Below the pieces are notes generated by a model. It worked only from the letters and a program-made list of their open reading frames with translations. It did no database searches and was not told the origin of the DNA. The position numbers and the translations under genes are program-made. This document shows positions 1 to 11,958 of a DNA stretch of 64,000 nucleotides, piece after piece. Source of the DNA: Aquilaria yunnanensis (taxonomy: Eukaryota > Streptophyta > Magnoliopsida > Malvales > Thymelaeaceae); assembly GCA_039654915.1 (NCBI GenBank), contig CM077599.1, positions 21,079,501 through 21,143,500 of the forward strand, given 5' to 3'. How positions within the stretch are numbered: position 1 is the stretch's first letter; each line of letters begins with the position of its first letter.

Positions 1-285
1 AACTCCTGGAAGAAATGATTCAAGTAGGAAAGTTAAAAGAATATCTGTTCAGGCAGTTGTCCCTTTGTCAAAAACTGAAAAAGAGGCCCTATAGAAGGAA
101 TGATGATGAAGACCATGATTGAGAGTGAAGACTAGAAAGACAATGATCCCCTCTAAGGGACCGTTGAAACCTTGGACCGCCAGTTGGGGTAATCCACATG
201 ATAATTAAAGGAGAGCCTTCGGCCATCAGAAAATGACGGGATAAAAGTGTGCTCAATTAGAAGTGGTAGATCCTAGCAAAAAATC

Positions 286-680
286 TTGATTAGATTCGAT
301 TGCTCAAAGGTGTTTATCCTCCATATGGATTCATTGGTATTCAAAGACCGGATCAATAACTTCAACGTTGAGAAAGTCTATCTAGACTTTGGAGTCAACG
401 TAAACATCATCTTCCTCGAGTTGTTAGAGAAAACCAAGATTAAAAAGGTCTTGTTTATCTTTCATGATAGGGCCAACCTTTGGAGTAGGAAAAGATGAGG
501 TCCAATATCTCGGAACCATTAATTTGCCTCTCATGTTAATGGGTATGGACAAAGAGGGAAGGATAGTTTATGACTCTCATACTATGGAATTTTTTGTCTT
601 GGATGTCCATTTACCCTAAAACAATATCCTCAAAAGGCCAGCCCAGGTACTATTCACATTCGATCTAATGTTACATGGCT
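286..680 (+). pseudogene. Tat protease remnant
   Basis: Residues encoded from 286 resemble a retroviral-type aspartic protease. The expected D-S/T-G active site reads L-D-F-G followed by a hydrophobic stretch (NIIFLELL), so the catalytic Asp is present but the Ser/Thr is lost. Downstream, in another frame near 590-660, the end-of-domain pattern (FFVLDV...LKRP) is recognisable. The frame closes at 498, so at least one frameshift separates the two halves. It would cleave the Gag-Pol polyprotein in an active element; here it is non-functional. Confidence 0.6.
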
Positions 681-959
681 AATGATGTTTTTTACAACCC
701 TAGTAAGGGATGCCACTATTTTGATTGACCAGGCGTATGTTTGATGGAACTATGTGGCCACCCTGTGAAGTCCAAATAATGATCAAAGTGTGCCTACGAA
801 GGCAAACAAAGAGAGTGAACAACCCCAATAAAATGTGGCATCGGTGGCACTAACTAAGGACACAAAGCTGGTAGAGATAGCCCATGGAAAAATGCTAAAC
901 ATTGGCAAAGACCTTCCTCCCTAGTTAAGACAATCTTTTATGCAGTTCCTAAAAGCTAA

Positions 960-1580
960 TATAGATGTCATTGTATACCTATAATGACTTGCAAATGTTG
1001 TCTTGGTTAAGAAAGAGGATGGTGAATGATGCATGTGCGTCAATTACACAGATCTTAATGATGCCTACCCAAAGGACACTTATCTACTCCCCTATATAGA
1101 TTAGCTAGTCGACGCCACTCCAAAATAAAAAATATTGTCCTTTATGGATGCATTCAGTGGCTATCACAAAATTTGTATACACCCAAAAAATGAAGGAAAG
1201 ATAGCTTTCATGATAGGAGATGCAATCAACTATTATCAACGGATGCCATTTGGCTTAAAAAACACCCGAGCAACCTATAGAGACTCATGACCAAGGTTTT
1301 GACAGGAAAATTGGAAAAGAATATGGAGGTATATGTGGATGACATGAATATCAAAAGTCAAGTGAAAGAACACCACTTTGATGACCTTCGTGAAACTTTC
1401 CAGAGTATGGGCCAATTCAACATGAGACTTAATCTGAAAAAATGCACATTTGGGGTAGAAGCTAGTAAATTCCTGGGTTACATGGTCTTTGAGAAGGGAA
1501 TAGATGCCAACCTAGACAAAATTGAGGTCATACTCATAATGGCTGATACACAAAACAAGAATGATATCTAGAAATTGGAA
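960..1580 (+). pseudogene. Tat reverse transcriptase remnant
   Basis: Between about 1000 and 1570 several RT blocks are readable: a C-V-N-Y-T-D-L-N-D-A-Y-P-K-D block, then S-F-M-D-A-F-S-G-Y, then R-M-P-F-G-L-K-N. After a frame change, the catalytic Y-V-D-D is at 1332-1343 within the ORF starting 1287. The L-N-x-K-K-C-T-F-G-V block follows near 1430. In an intact element this copies genomic RNA to cDNA in the virus-like particle. Stops near 1030, 1100 and 1285 and a frameshift at about 1270 make it a pseudogene. Confidence 0.8.
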
Positions 1581-1619
1581 GGAAGATTAATAGCACCCAG
1601 GTGATTTGTATCACGATTT

Positions 1620-2560
1620 TTGGATCATTGTAAACCCTTCTTCTGGATACTGAAGAATCAAGCTATATTCAAATCAACAAATAAGTGCCAAGAGGCCTTT
1701 AAACAGATCAAAGATTATTTACGATACCTGCCTATGTTGAGGCAGCCAAAACTTAATGAACTATTAGTGCCTTACTTAGTTGTAATGAGAGCCTCCGTTA
1801 GTGCTATTCTCAAATGAGAAAATGGACAGAGCAATGGCCTTATATACTATGTCAGCTGAACCTTTCAAGAGGCCAAATCTAGACACTAGATACTCTAAAA
1901 AAGGGTCCTAGCACTCGTTATAGCTTCTAGAAAACTACATTCATACTTTTAGACGCACCGTATTATAGTCCGCATAGAATTACCCTTACAGGAGATACTA
2001 CAAAGGCCCGATAAATCAAGGAGGCTTGCCAAATAGTGCATCGAGTTAGGGGAACATGACATTAGCTGCAAATTTTGAAGATCCATCAAGGCACAAGTTT
2101 AAGCAAACTTCATTGCCGAAATGATGCCTCTTGAAAAAGAGGAAGAAGGACAGTTGGAAGAAGCCTCACCTTGGGAAATGTATGTTGACAGGGCCTTAAG
2201 ACCCAAAAACCAAGGGGTGGGCATCGTACTCAAATGACCAATGGGCATGAAAGCCACACTTAGAATTAGATTCTTATTCCCTATCACAAACAATGTCACT
2301 GAAAATAAAGCCCTCTTAGTCGGACTATGGATGGCTAGTCGGGTATGAATATGATATCTACACATACACAGTCACTCACAGTTGACAGTGAATCAAGTCA
2401 CTGGAATGGTAGCAGTTAAAGAACTTATTCTTTACAAGTACTTAAAAATGACAAAGAATTTGACGAGAATGTTTGACCACGTGTAGATATAGAAAATCCC
2501 TAAAGCTCGGAATGTAAGGGGGGATGCCCACTCGAAAGGCTGAGAATAAGCTCTAACAGA
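1620..2560 (+). pseudogene. Tat RNase H and archaeal-type RNase H remnants
   Basis: The stretch 1620-1817 reads as the RT connection and start of the first RNase H (CQEAFKQIKDYL). From about 2150 a second RNase H is readable: M-Y-V-D start, N-V-T-E-N-K-A-L block, and a late D-A-H-S-K-G block. Two RNase H domains in tandem are diagnostic of Tat elements. Multiple stops interrupt both. Confidence 0.65.
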
Positions 2561-2799
2561 AGAGCTAGTAGTACCCTCCATTCACCATATAAAACACATA
2601 GCCCTTAAAGACGATTAAAAAATTTTGATTATGCTATACTTAGAAACTAAAGCCTTGGATGAAATTCTTGACGAAAAAATGAGGACTAGGATTCTAGCCG
2701 GGAAATTTGTTGTCATAAAAAAAAATTGTATAGATGGTCCATTTCCTTTATGTAGCAATGCTTGATTCCCTAAAAAGGGCAGGTGGTCATTTAAGAAAT

Positions 2800-3455
2800 C
2801 CACCAATGAGATTGTGGAATGCATCAGGGTTAACTCCTTAGCCCAAAAAGCCTTGTGACAAGGCTACTTTTGGCCCACAATCTAAAGAGATATTGGAAAA
2901 TTAGTCCAGTAATGCCACGCTTGCTAGCTCAACTCACAAATCTAAAGACTACCTTCCTCTAACATTTTAGTGACTACAAACCCCTAGCCCTTCGGCATGT
3001 GGGGGTTAGACTTGATTGGGCCATTCCCCATGGCACCCAAACAAGTCAAGTATTGTATCGCAGTAGTGGACTATTTCACTAATAGGGGTGAGTAGAATCT
3101 TTGGCCTCCATCATTGGCTCTCAAGCCACTAGATTCTTATGGAAGAACATTATTTTCCAATTTAGATGCCCTAGAGCTATTGTTAATGATAATTGAAAAC
3201 AATTTGACAACCAGCAAGTTTGCCAATTTATAGAAGAAAAGGACACTCGCCTCTACTTCACACCTGTATCATATCCCTAATCAAATGGGCAAATGGAAGT
3301 GACTAACTAAGCTATAAAAGATGGCCTAAGAAAAAGGCTAGGAGAACAACAGAAGAGTCTTATTTCACAATGGCTTATAGCATTAATACTCTCATCCCAA
3401 TAGAAATCTCATACCTGATGCTACAAACCCAAGTCTTCCACCCAAGCATAGATAA
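2800..3455 (+). pseudogene. Tat integrase remnant, N-terminal part
   Basis: The zinc-binding region is degraded but a Q-C-H-A-C motif is visible near 2910. The core begins with G-M-W-G-L-D-L-I-G-P-F near 3000 (first catalytic Asp), followed by Y-C-I-A-V-V-D-Y-F-T near 3050, a degraded second Asp block near 3185, and a Q-M-E-V-T-N block near 3290 with the catalytic Glu. The reading ends at the Athila insertion and resumes after it. Confidence 0.7.
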
Positions 3456-3460
3456 CCAAG
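3456..3460. repeat. Target site duplication CCAAG, left copy
   Basis: The five bases directly before the TG start of the 5' Athila LTR are CCAAG, identical to the five bases after the CA end of the 3' LTR. Five base pairs is the usual Ty3/gypsy duplication. Confidence 0.95.
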
Positions 3461-4848
3461 TGTTAAGTGCATAATTCAACGGTCAAAGTTGACTTTTCGG
3501 CAACATTAACCACTAATTAGTTGCATATCTTCCTGTTTATCTTAGTTTTCCTTACTTTCATTATCCTTTTATAGGTGGGATGGTGCTGTGGACATGGCGG
3601 ATTGGAGCGGGATTAAGTGAGACGGAGTTTTGGCAACTGAAGCGGTGGAAGTTGGAAATCAAGGCTGGCGACGAGTCGCCAGAATGGTGCGTCAGTTGGT
3701 GACGCGTCGCTCACATTGCTAACGTTCTGTCCAAATTTTCATCATCGCTAGCAATTCGACCAGATTGGCGACGCGTCGCCAATGCTTGCTCTGTTTCACA
3801 GAATCTTGCAATTTAGATGGTCCCCCACACCTCCAACCTGGTGACCTGGCCTTGGAAAGGGATCCTTATCCCTTTCAGGATTTTTGGAAAAGGAATAGAG
3901 GGAAGAATGACCCAGGATATAAATAAGAGAAGGACTTGCTCTTTTCTTAATCTTCTTGGGATCTCCATTGGAGGAAGCTTGGAGCTTGGAGAAGGTGACA
4001 TCAGTCAAAGAGACTTAGTCTTCTAAGGGCTATATTGAGTTTCTTCTTTTTTCTTTCTCTGTAGATGAATTTTTATGGATACATTGTTTATGGGTTATTT
4101 GTTGAACCTTTTGATAGATAGTGAGTAGATTTTCATATCTCTCTGGGATGAAATTACTCTACCTTGCTATTCAATGGATTTATGTTTATATTGTTGATTG
4201 TGGACTACTTGTGTTGCCTAATTTCCTTGTGTTATTTTTTATGTGTGAAAGGCCTTCTCACATCCTACTAATTCACATAGTCATTGAGAGAGGATTAATA
4301 GGTGAGTGAAGAAAAGAAATGGGGCATAGTGGGTATCTTAGATTAGAGGTAATCTAGAATTCCATTAGGTGTTAAGAGAGGATCAAGGCTTAATCCACCC
4401 AGGGTTAACACTTGAGCTTGAGTATTGCTAAGTTTAATTTTGGGTGAGCAAGAACTTATCTTGAGAAAGAAGTTTTTGAGCTATAAATCTCATCACCACA
4501 TAAGGGGGGTCCACTTAAGGATTACATCTATTTTGGGTAACAAGGTTAGGGGGTGGAGTCCTAGAGAGATAGTTTTCTTATTTTTAGCCTACTTAACAAG
4601 TTTCATTTAGTACTTGGTAATTCCATCTAGCTTAACTTCTTTAATTGCTTTACTAGTGGAAACATCATTCTATTTAATTGAATCTTTCCCGTCTTCGATT
4701 AGGTAGCTTGAGTGGTTAAATTTCAATTCTAGGTAAAAGTCTCATTATCCCTTGGGATGATACCAGTATTTGTCTTGTACTACTTGTCGAAACTGTACAC
4801 TTGTGGGTAAATTGGGGTTATAAATAAAAAACTCTTGGTTTTACAACA
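3461..4848 (+). repeat. Athila 5' LTR
   Basis: Starts TGTTAAGTGC and ends TTTTACAACA, matching 14936-16365 along its length. Compared with the 3' copy it lacks about 30 bp after the TATA box and a short GC-rich block near 3750. It carries three copies of a GGCGACGCGTCGCC-like palindrome at 3667, 3698 and 3767. Confidence 0.95.
3918..3925 (+). promoter_or_regulatory. TATA box of the 5' Athila LTR
   Basis: TATAAATA lies in the context CCAGGATATAAATAAGAG and is conserved in the 3' LTR at 15407-15414. Position inside the LTR fits the U3/R boundary. Confidence 0.6.
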
Positions 4849-4855
4849 AAGTTTT

Positions 4856-4874
4856 TGGTGTCGTTGCTGGGGAT
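4856..4874 (+). other. Primer binding site, tRNA-Asp type
   Basis: Seven bases after the LTR lies TGGTGTCGTTGCTGGGGAT. This matches the complement of the plant tRNA-Asp 3' end at all but three positions, and all three are C-to-T changes. This fits the Athila lineage, and the decay pattern suggests methylation. Confidence 0.8.
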
Positions 4875-4984
4875 ATTGATTAGATTTTTACTTCAGTTAT
4901 TGAAAGTTGGTTGCTCTTGTTTACTTGATTTTTGTCATTGTAGTTAGTGTGTTTTTCTTTGTCAATTGTAGGCATATATAGTGC

Positions 4985-6340
4985 ATGACCCAGAGCTCTT
5001 GTTGTCACTTAGTACCACTTGATCCGGAGATTGAATGAAGCTTGAGGGAACTTCGTTCAAGAAACAAGGTGGTTGAGGGAGAGAACACTAGTACTTTCAA
5101 TTCCATCAATATGGAAGGCAATCAAGGAGGCAACATGAAGCACCTTGAAAGGGAAAGGAATGTCAATGCCATGGATCCTAATGGAGTTGAAGAAGTGATG
5201 GACAATGTAAATGGTGCTAGAAGAAGAGGAAGATCGGTGCTTGATTACTTCCGTCCTCAAAGGGTGGAGGACCATGACAACATGATAAGACTGGTGCCGC
5301 TTCGAGGGCGAGCTTTCATGATTCCTAGCCATGTTCTCCAACTGCTTGAAGCACACCCATTCGAAGAAGCTCTTGATAAAGATCCAAACAACCATATCAA
5401 GAGGTTTGTTTGACTATGTGATACTTTTGATTTGGAAGGTGTAAGTGAAGATGCGAAAAGGATGAGACTATTTCCCTTTTCTTTTGTGGATGAAGCGTCA
5501 GAATGGTTTGAGAATTTGGAGCCTACATCGGTTTATACATGGAAAGAGTTATATGATGCATTTATTCGGATGTTTTTCCCATCTCAAAAGGATTTTGAGC
5601 TTAAGAACGAGTTGTTGGCTTTTAGGAAAAATGAATGAGAGTCACTTGTGGAAGCATGGGTGTGGTTCAAAAGGATGGTGAAGAGGATTCCAACTCAAGA
5701 TGTTGATCAAGCTCATCAACTTTATCTCTTCTATAACGGTTTGAGTTTAAATACCTGTTTGCAAGTTGATGCCGCCGCCGGTGGTTTCTTATTATTGAAA
5801 AATGCGAAAGAGTGCTTTGAATTGTTGAACAACATGGCCAAAAGCCTTGAGCTTAGTGTAAAAAGGGCTCCAAGGAAGGGAAGTGGTTTGTATGAGGTAG
5901 ACAAGGATACTTCTCTCCAAGAACAACTATAGGCTCTCAGTAGCATGGTATCCAAGTTATCAAAAAATCAAGATAGGATGAAATTGCAACAAGTTATGGC
6001 TAGTGAGGATGTGGGGGAAGTTGAAGATGTGAATTTTTTGGGTTACCAGAATCCTTGCCCACCCAAGCAAGGAAGAGGAAACTTCTTTCCAATGAATCGT
6101 CAACATGAAGGGTTCAACTATTCAAATCCAAAAGGTGCGATGCAACCACAAGGTGAGGTATCTAACGAATCGGAAGCTTCTTTGAAGGACTTTATGAAGG
6201 GAATGATGGGATAATTCATGCATGAAGTGAGGGGGATGGCTAGTGGTCAAAACAAAAAGATTAGTGCATTGGAAGATGAAATGAAGGCGATGCAAGCTAA
6301 CACTCAAGCATCAATCAAAAATCTGGAAACATAAATGGGT
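4985..6340 (+). pseudogene. Athila gag
   Basis: The ATG at 4985 opens a frame reading to about 6333 with internal stops: TGA at codon 18 (consistent with a mutated CGA), then others near 5412, 5636, 5930 and 6212. The capsid core shows the Athila pattern: D-A-K-R-M-R-L-F-P-F-S around 5455, W-K-E-L-Y-D-A-F near 5550, Y-N-G-L-S near 5735, and V-D-A-A-A-G-G near 5765. Gag would form the virus-like particle and package RNA. A Cys-rich knuckle is not evident. The frame then shifts before the protease. Confidence 0.85.
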
Positions 6341-6501
6341 CATTTAGCAACTTCTATGCGCCAACTTCAAAAAGGGAAGTTCATACTTAGCGATACGGAT
6401 GTCAACCTAAAAGAGTCTTGCCAAGCTATTACTCTAAGAAGTAGAAGGAATGTGGTGAGACAACCCAAGAAGCCACCCATTCAAGAAGACTTTTCTATCA
6501 A

Positions 6502-7218
6502 ATGACCCACTTTACTAGAGAATGTTGGAGAGTTCAAGTATCACCATCATGTGGTGAGGAAGCTACTTCAAAGAAGGAGGCAAGAAATGTACCCACACAA
6601 GGGGAAACACCCAAGCACATTCCTACTATTCCATACCCCCAAAGGTTCAAACCCAAGAAAGAGGATACTCAATTTATGAGGTTTCTAAAAATATTTAAAA
6701 AATTGGAGATTAACATCCCTTTCTTGGAAACATTAAGTCAAATGCATTCCTATGCTAAGTTCTTTAAGGATTTGATTACTAAAAAGAGGAAGTTCTTGGA
6801 TAACGAACTCATGTTGTTGAAAGAAGAAGCAAGTGCCATCATTCAAAGAAAGATGCCTCAAAAACTCAAAGACCCGGGGAGTTTCACCATTCCTCTAGAC
6901 ATTGGGCCTTTCCATTGTGACAAGGCTTTATGCGAACATGGGGCTAGTATTAATTTGATGCCATTATCTATTTGTAGGAGCCTTGGTCTTGGAGAGGTGA
7001 AGCCTTCATCGATTTGTCTTCAATTGGCGGATAGGTCATTTACCTTTCCAAAAGGTGTTTTGGAGGATGTGTTGGTTAAAGTTGGCAAGTTCATATTCCC
7101 GGCGGACTTTGTTGTATTGGACATAAAGGAAGATCGAAACATGCCAATCATACTTGGGAGACCATTCCTTGCTACTGGGAAGGCCGTAATAGGTGTGGAA
7201 AAATGTAATCTTACTTAG
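6502..7218 (+). pseudogene. Athila gag-protease linker and protease
   Basis: A 238-codon open stretch. Its second half has the Athila protease pattern: D-I-G-P-F, then A-L-C-E-H-G-A-S-I-N-L-M-P where the family normally has an Asp two residues before that Gly, and finally I-I-L-G-R-P-F-L-A-T-G. The catalytic Asp appears replaced by Glu, so the protease is probably dead even where the frame is open. It is in a different frame from the preceding gag. Confidence 0.85.
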
Positions 7219-7260
7219 AGAGCTAATGATGAGGAAATTACTTTCAATCTTGCTCAAGCC

Positions 7261-8950
7261 ATGAAATTTATTGATGATGAAGTGCCCAAGTGTTATATGG
7301 TTGATGTGATTGATTCTTGTATTGAAGAGAAAAGAGATTTGTTGCTTATAGAGGACCTCATTGGAAGAGCACTTGTTTTTGGAAATTCATGTGGTGAGGA
7401 AGACTATGAAGTAATGAGTACTTTGATTACTCTTGATTTTTATGGGAAGTTGCAAGCTCAAAGAAAAATGGTAGAACAACTTCTATCTTGTGACCTCAAG
7501 GAAGAGCCTAAGTTGAAGTTGAAGCCATTACCGACAGACCTCAAGTATGTCTATGTTGGCAATGGGGGGTCCCTTTTGGTGATTATTTCCTCTACATTGA
7601 CTACCTTGGAGGAAGAGAAATAAATTTGAGTTTTGAGGGAGCATAGAGGGGCAATAGCTTAGTCCATCTTCGACATCAAGGGAATTAGTCCGGAAATTTG
7701 CATGCACAAGATCCTTATGGAAGATGATTTTAAGCCTTCCATTGAAGCTCAAAAAAGGTTAAATCCAAAGATGAAGGAAGTAGTAAAATAAGAAATTGTG
7801 AAATTGTTCAATGCCGGTATTATCTATCCAATCTCGGACTCCCATTGGGTAAGCTCGGTGTAAGTAGTGCCTAAAAAAAGCGGTACAACCATGGTGGGCA
7901 ATAACAACAATGAATGGATCTCTACTCGGTTAGTTACCAAATGGAGCGTGTGTTTCGATTACCAAAAGCTCAACAAGGCTACCAGGAAAGACTATTTCCC
8001 CCTTCCTTTTATTGATCAAATTTTAGATAGGTTGGCGGGGCATGAGTTTTATTGCTTCTTAGATGAGTATTCAGGCTATAACCAAATTGTGATAGCACCG
8101 GAGGATCAAGAGAAGACTACTTTCACTAGTCCTTGGGGTACATATGCTTTCCGAAGAATACCATTTGGACTTTGCAATGTGCCAGCAACCTTCCAAAGAT
8201 GTATGATGGCCACATTTTCCGACATGGTGGAAAAATGCATGGAGGTATTTTATGGATGATTTTTTGGTCTTTAGTGATTCCTTTAATGCAAGTTTGGATA
8301 ACTTAGCTCTCGTCTTGAAGAGATGTCAAAAAACTAATTTAGCTTTGAATTGGGAAAAATGTCATTTCATGGTTAGCTCGGGAAGAGTGCTTGGTCACAA
8401 AATTTCTTGTGAAGGTATGGAGGTGGATAGAGCTAAGATTATAGCTATTTAGAAATTACTGCCACCCTCCAATGTGAAAGAAGTGAGGAGTTTCTCAGGG
8501 CATGCCGGTTTTTACCGGAGATTTATAAAGGATTTTTCTAAGATTGCTAAGCCCTTATGCAACTTGCTTGAGAAGGATGTGACATTTGATTTTGATGAAA
8601 GTTGTTTGAAAGCATTTAAGATCTTGAAAGAGAAATTGGTGAGTGTTCCGGTGGTGGTAGCACCCAATTGGGAGGAAGCATTTGAAATTATGTGTGATGC
8701 TAGTGATTTCACCGTAGGAGCGGTGTTGGGTCAAAAGAAGGAAAAGATCTTTCGAGTTATCTATTATGTTAGCAAAACCATGGATGGAGCTCAACAAAAT
8801 TACACCATAACGGAGAAGGAGCTCTTGGCGGTGGTGTATGTGGTGGATAAGTTTTGGTCTTACATTGTGGGGTCTAAAGTTGTGGTTCACACCGATCATG
8901 CAGCAATTAGATATTTGTTCACTAAGAAGGATGCAAGCCAAGACTTATAA
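7261..8950 (+). pseudogene. Athila reverse transcriptase and RNase H
   Basis: RT blocks run from about 7780: C-F-D-Y-Q-K-L-N, F-L-D-E-Y-S-G-Y-N-Q, R-I-P-F-G-L-C-N-V-P-A-T-F-Q. A +1 frame change at about 8250 leads into the catalytic block read as F-M-D-D-F (family: Y/F-x-D-D). The frame from 8474 continues with L-G-H-K/F-Y-R-R-F-I-K-D-F and then an RNase H with M-C-D-A-S-D-F and T-E-K-E-L-L-A-V-V-Y. Stops at 7621, 7861, 8450 and 8948 break the polyprotein. It would synthesise cDNA in an active element. Confidence 0.9.
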
Positions 8951-10403
8951 GATGGATTCTCTTGCTTCAAGAATTTGATTTAGAGGTGAAGGACAAGAGG
9001 GGATCTGAGAACCTTGTGGCCGACCACTGATCTAGATTGGAAGGCCAAGAGGAACCCCTAGAGAGACCTATTCAAGAGCACTTTCCGGATGAAAGTCTAT
9101 TCAAAGTGGAAGGCAAAATTCCATGGTATGTGGATTATGTGAATTACCTAGCTTGTGGAGTTTTCCCACCAAACTTGTCCTACCAAGAAAAGAAGAAGTT
9201 CCAAGCCGATGTCAAGCATTATCTTTGGGATGAGCCTCTTCTCTTCCGCCGGTGCACTGACCAAATTTTAAGGAGATGCATATCAAATGGGGAGGTAAAG
9301 GATGTTCTCCACCCATTGCCACTCTTCACCATGTGGCACACACTTTGGAGCTTCCAAGACGGCAAGTAAGGTATTGCAAACCGGCTATTATTGGTCATCT
9401 TTATTTAAGGATACATAAACTTTTGTGAAAACATGTGATAGATGCCAAAGGTTAGGAAACATTTCTAGGAGAGATGAAATGCCATTGCAAAACATTCTTG
9501 AGGTAGAAGTGTTTGATTTATAGGGTATACATTTTATGGGTCCTTTTCCTCCTTCATTTGGCAATCATTATATTTTGCTTACGGTTGATTATATTTCTAA
9601 ATAGGTGGAGGCCATTGTCACCCCTTCTTGTGATGCTAATGTGGTTGTCAAGTTCCTTCAAAGGAATATTTTTTGCAAGGTTTGGAACACCTAGAGCAAT
9701 TATCTTCGATGAGGGATCTCACTTCATCAACAAGACTTTGGCTTAAGCTCTAGTGAAATATGGTGTGCGGTATAAAGTGTCACTTTTCTATCATCTCCAA
9801 AGAAATGGTCAATCCAAAATTTCAAATTGGGAGATCAAGAAAATATTGGAAAAGACGGTGGGCATCAACCGGAAAGATTGGTCACAAAAGTTGAGTGATG
9901 CACTTTGGGCATATAGGACGGCATTTAAGACACATGGTGGAATGTCTCCATATTGACTTGTGTTTAAGAATGCATTTCACTTGCCAGTGGAATTTGAGCA
10001 CAAGTCATATTGGGTAGTCAAAAAGATGAATTTCGAGTTAAAGAGTGTTCAAGAAAAGAGAGCTATCCAATTGGATGAGGTGGAGGAAATCCACCTTGAC
10101 GCTTATGAGAATGCAAGGATTTACAAGGAGAGAATGAAGCTTTGGCATGATAAGATGCTTGTGAAGAATGAGTTCCAATCGAGTCAAAAGGTGCTGCTTT
10201 TCAATTTGAGGCTCTTCCCGGGAAAGTTAAAATCCAAGTGGTCGGGTCCTTTCGAGGTAGTTAAAGTGAAGCCATATGGAGTGGTGGAGCTTAAGGGTCA
10301 CGATGGTTCCATCTTTCAAGTCAATGGACAACGAGTAAAAGCCTACTATGGTGATGAACTTCGGCACGTTGGCCAATTGATTTTGGCCGAACCTGACCCT
10401 TGA
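8951..10403 (+). pseudogene. Athila integrase
   Basis: The zinc-binding region is readable around 9240-9450 (C-D-R-C-Q-R near 9435) and the catalytic core from 9510, with G-P-F-P-P-S-F-G-N-H-Y near 9540 and F-D-E-G-S-H-F (normally S-D-G/E-G-S-H-F) near 9707. The frame at 9753-9956 holds the region after the second Asp, W-A-Y-R-T-A-F-K-T near 9910. 9960-10403 is an open C-terminal domain of the Athila kind ending E-P-D-P. Three frame changes and several stops interrupt it. Confidence 0.85.
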
Positions 10404-10722
10404 AGGAATGGTCAAAGGCTCCTAGCTAGAGGCGTAAAATCAAGTGCTAGTCGGGAGGCAACCCGATTTCCATTCTCTTTCCTTTTCACTTCCATGAGTT
10501 ATTTTGTGTTTTCTTTTTACTTGTGTGTTCATTTGGTGTGTCAATGTGTGTTGTAGGTTTGGAAGAGCCATTCGAAGGAACAAAAAAAAGGAGGATGAAC
10601 AACACTATTTCAATTTGGGGAGGTACAATGCTTTGATTGTTCAAGTGGTATGAGAGTTAGTATAGGAATTCAAGGGTTAGTCTGCTAAATTTTTGAAAAA
10701 TGAGGGCAAAATTCACAATGCT

Positions 10723-10899
10723 GGTGACGTGTCGCCAAGTTGAAGGTAAAGTCCATAGAACGTTCGTAACTATGGTGACGCGTCGCCAGAATTTCACGGC
10801 AATTGGCGACGCGTCGCCAATTTGCAAGAAAGGTCACAGAATGCTCATAACTGTGGCGACGCGTCGCTAGAATTTCATACAGATTGGCGATGCGTCACC
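10723..10899 (+). repeat. Cluster of five GC-rich palindromes in the Athila post-pol spacer
   Basis: Copies of a 14-bp palindrome, best form GGCGACGCGTCGCC, start at 10723, 10774, 10805, 10855 and 10886. They sit in a roughly 81-bp duplicated block. The same palindrome occurs in both LTRs with the same flanking words (CAGAATT, AGATTGG). Confidence 0.85.
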
Positions 10900-10903
10900 A
10901 AGA

Positions 10904-11958
10904 CAGAAACTGTCATTTTTAACTCAGTTTCTTTTCACTTCTCTTCACTTTTAACTTGCTCTTCCCCCAAAAACCTCTGAACTCCTAAACCCTAGCCCTT
11001 CCGTAAGCCTCACGGTTTTATTTTCTTGTTGGTTCCTCCTTTCAAGATCCGAAGCAAGTAAGTTCTTTTCATCTTCTTCCTCTTTTCTTCTCCTTTTCGT
11101 TGCTTTATTTGGTGTTAATCGTGCATGCTTGCTGGTTTATGAAATTGATTGATTTCGCTTAAGTTTGATAGATTTCTTGCATGATTTTGATCTACATTGA
11201 ATATATGTATGTATTGGGAGTGTTTTCTGCATTGGATTGTGGATTTAGAATGAAAACCATGATTAGAAGGTTGCCCACAAAGAGGACCACGAAATTTTCA
11301 TAGTAATCTCTTAAAGATGCTTTCTCTTGTTGAATGGTGAATTCTAAACTTGTTATCTACTTGAAATCGGAATGGGTCAACCTTGAATTCCAACCAATTT
11401 GCTCTAGGGTGCTTGAATTTTATGTTTGTATGTTTCCGAAAAAGTGTAACTCAAAGTCCTCCATAGGTACTTTGCACGACAATGTAGCTTCATGTGCTTC
11501 TAGTTTCCCTCAATTCTTTGTGTAGGTTGCATCTAGGTATTGCATACTGCCACTCTGTGCCATTGGATTACACCTAGAAACATGCTTTTCATATGTACCA
11601 AGAGCAAGAATTATGTATGGACTATGATGGGCATTCCTTTGCTAGCATGTTTATGAGCATAGACCTTTTGGCCTGGACTTTGTTTTTCTTGATGAATTGC
11701 TCGATTAGCAAATATGTATTGCATAGTTGCCTAATCCCAACATGCTCGGGCCTAACAACACTTAGAACAATTTCCTAGAATGCTACAAGATACTAGTATA
11801 AACATGAAATGGGCAAAGAAACACCTCAATGTTGCATGAGCTTTTCTTGTGTTATTTTTCAAGCTGGAATTGTATTTATGGTCGTGAATGTTAATTCTTT
11901 GTCCCTTAAATTTTCATGTGAAGGAATTTGAAGTGAATTTTCTAGTTTTGTAGGAAAC
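10904..11958 (+). other. Athila post-pol spacer
   Basis: No convincing ORF. The region begins with a pyrimidine-rich stretch and the phrase CCTAAACCCTAGCCC near 10985, then AT-rich DNA. It probably served as leader for the downstream ORF; a CAG/GT splice arrangement is possible before 11959 (TTGTAG at 11948) but unproven. Confidence 0.4.

Larger units (their letters stand above)
1..3455 (+). mobile_element. Old Tat-lineage Ty3/gypsy retrotransposon, left part
   Basis: Translated fragments in shifting frames give, in order, protease, reverse transcriptase, archaeal-type RNase H and integrase remains, all on the plus strand. The second RNase H between RT and integrase is a hallmark of the Tat lineage. 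Stops and frameshifts occur throughout, so it is long dead. The 5' LTR and gag lie left of the window. The element is cut by the Athila insertion and resumes at 16371, where the integrase reading continues. Confidence 0.85.
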
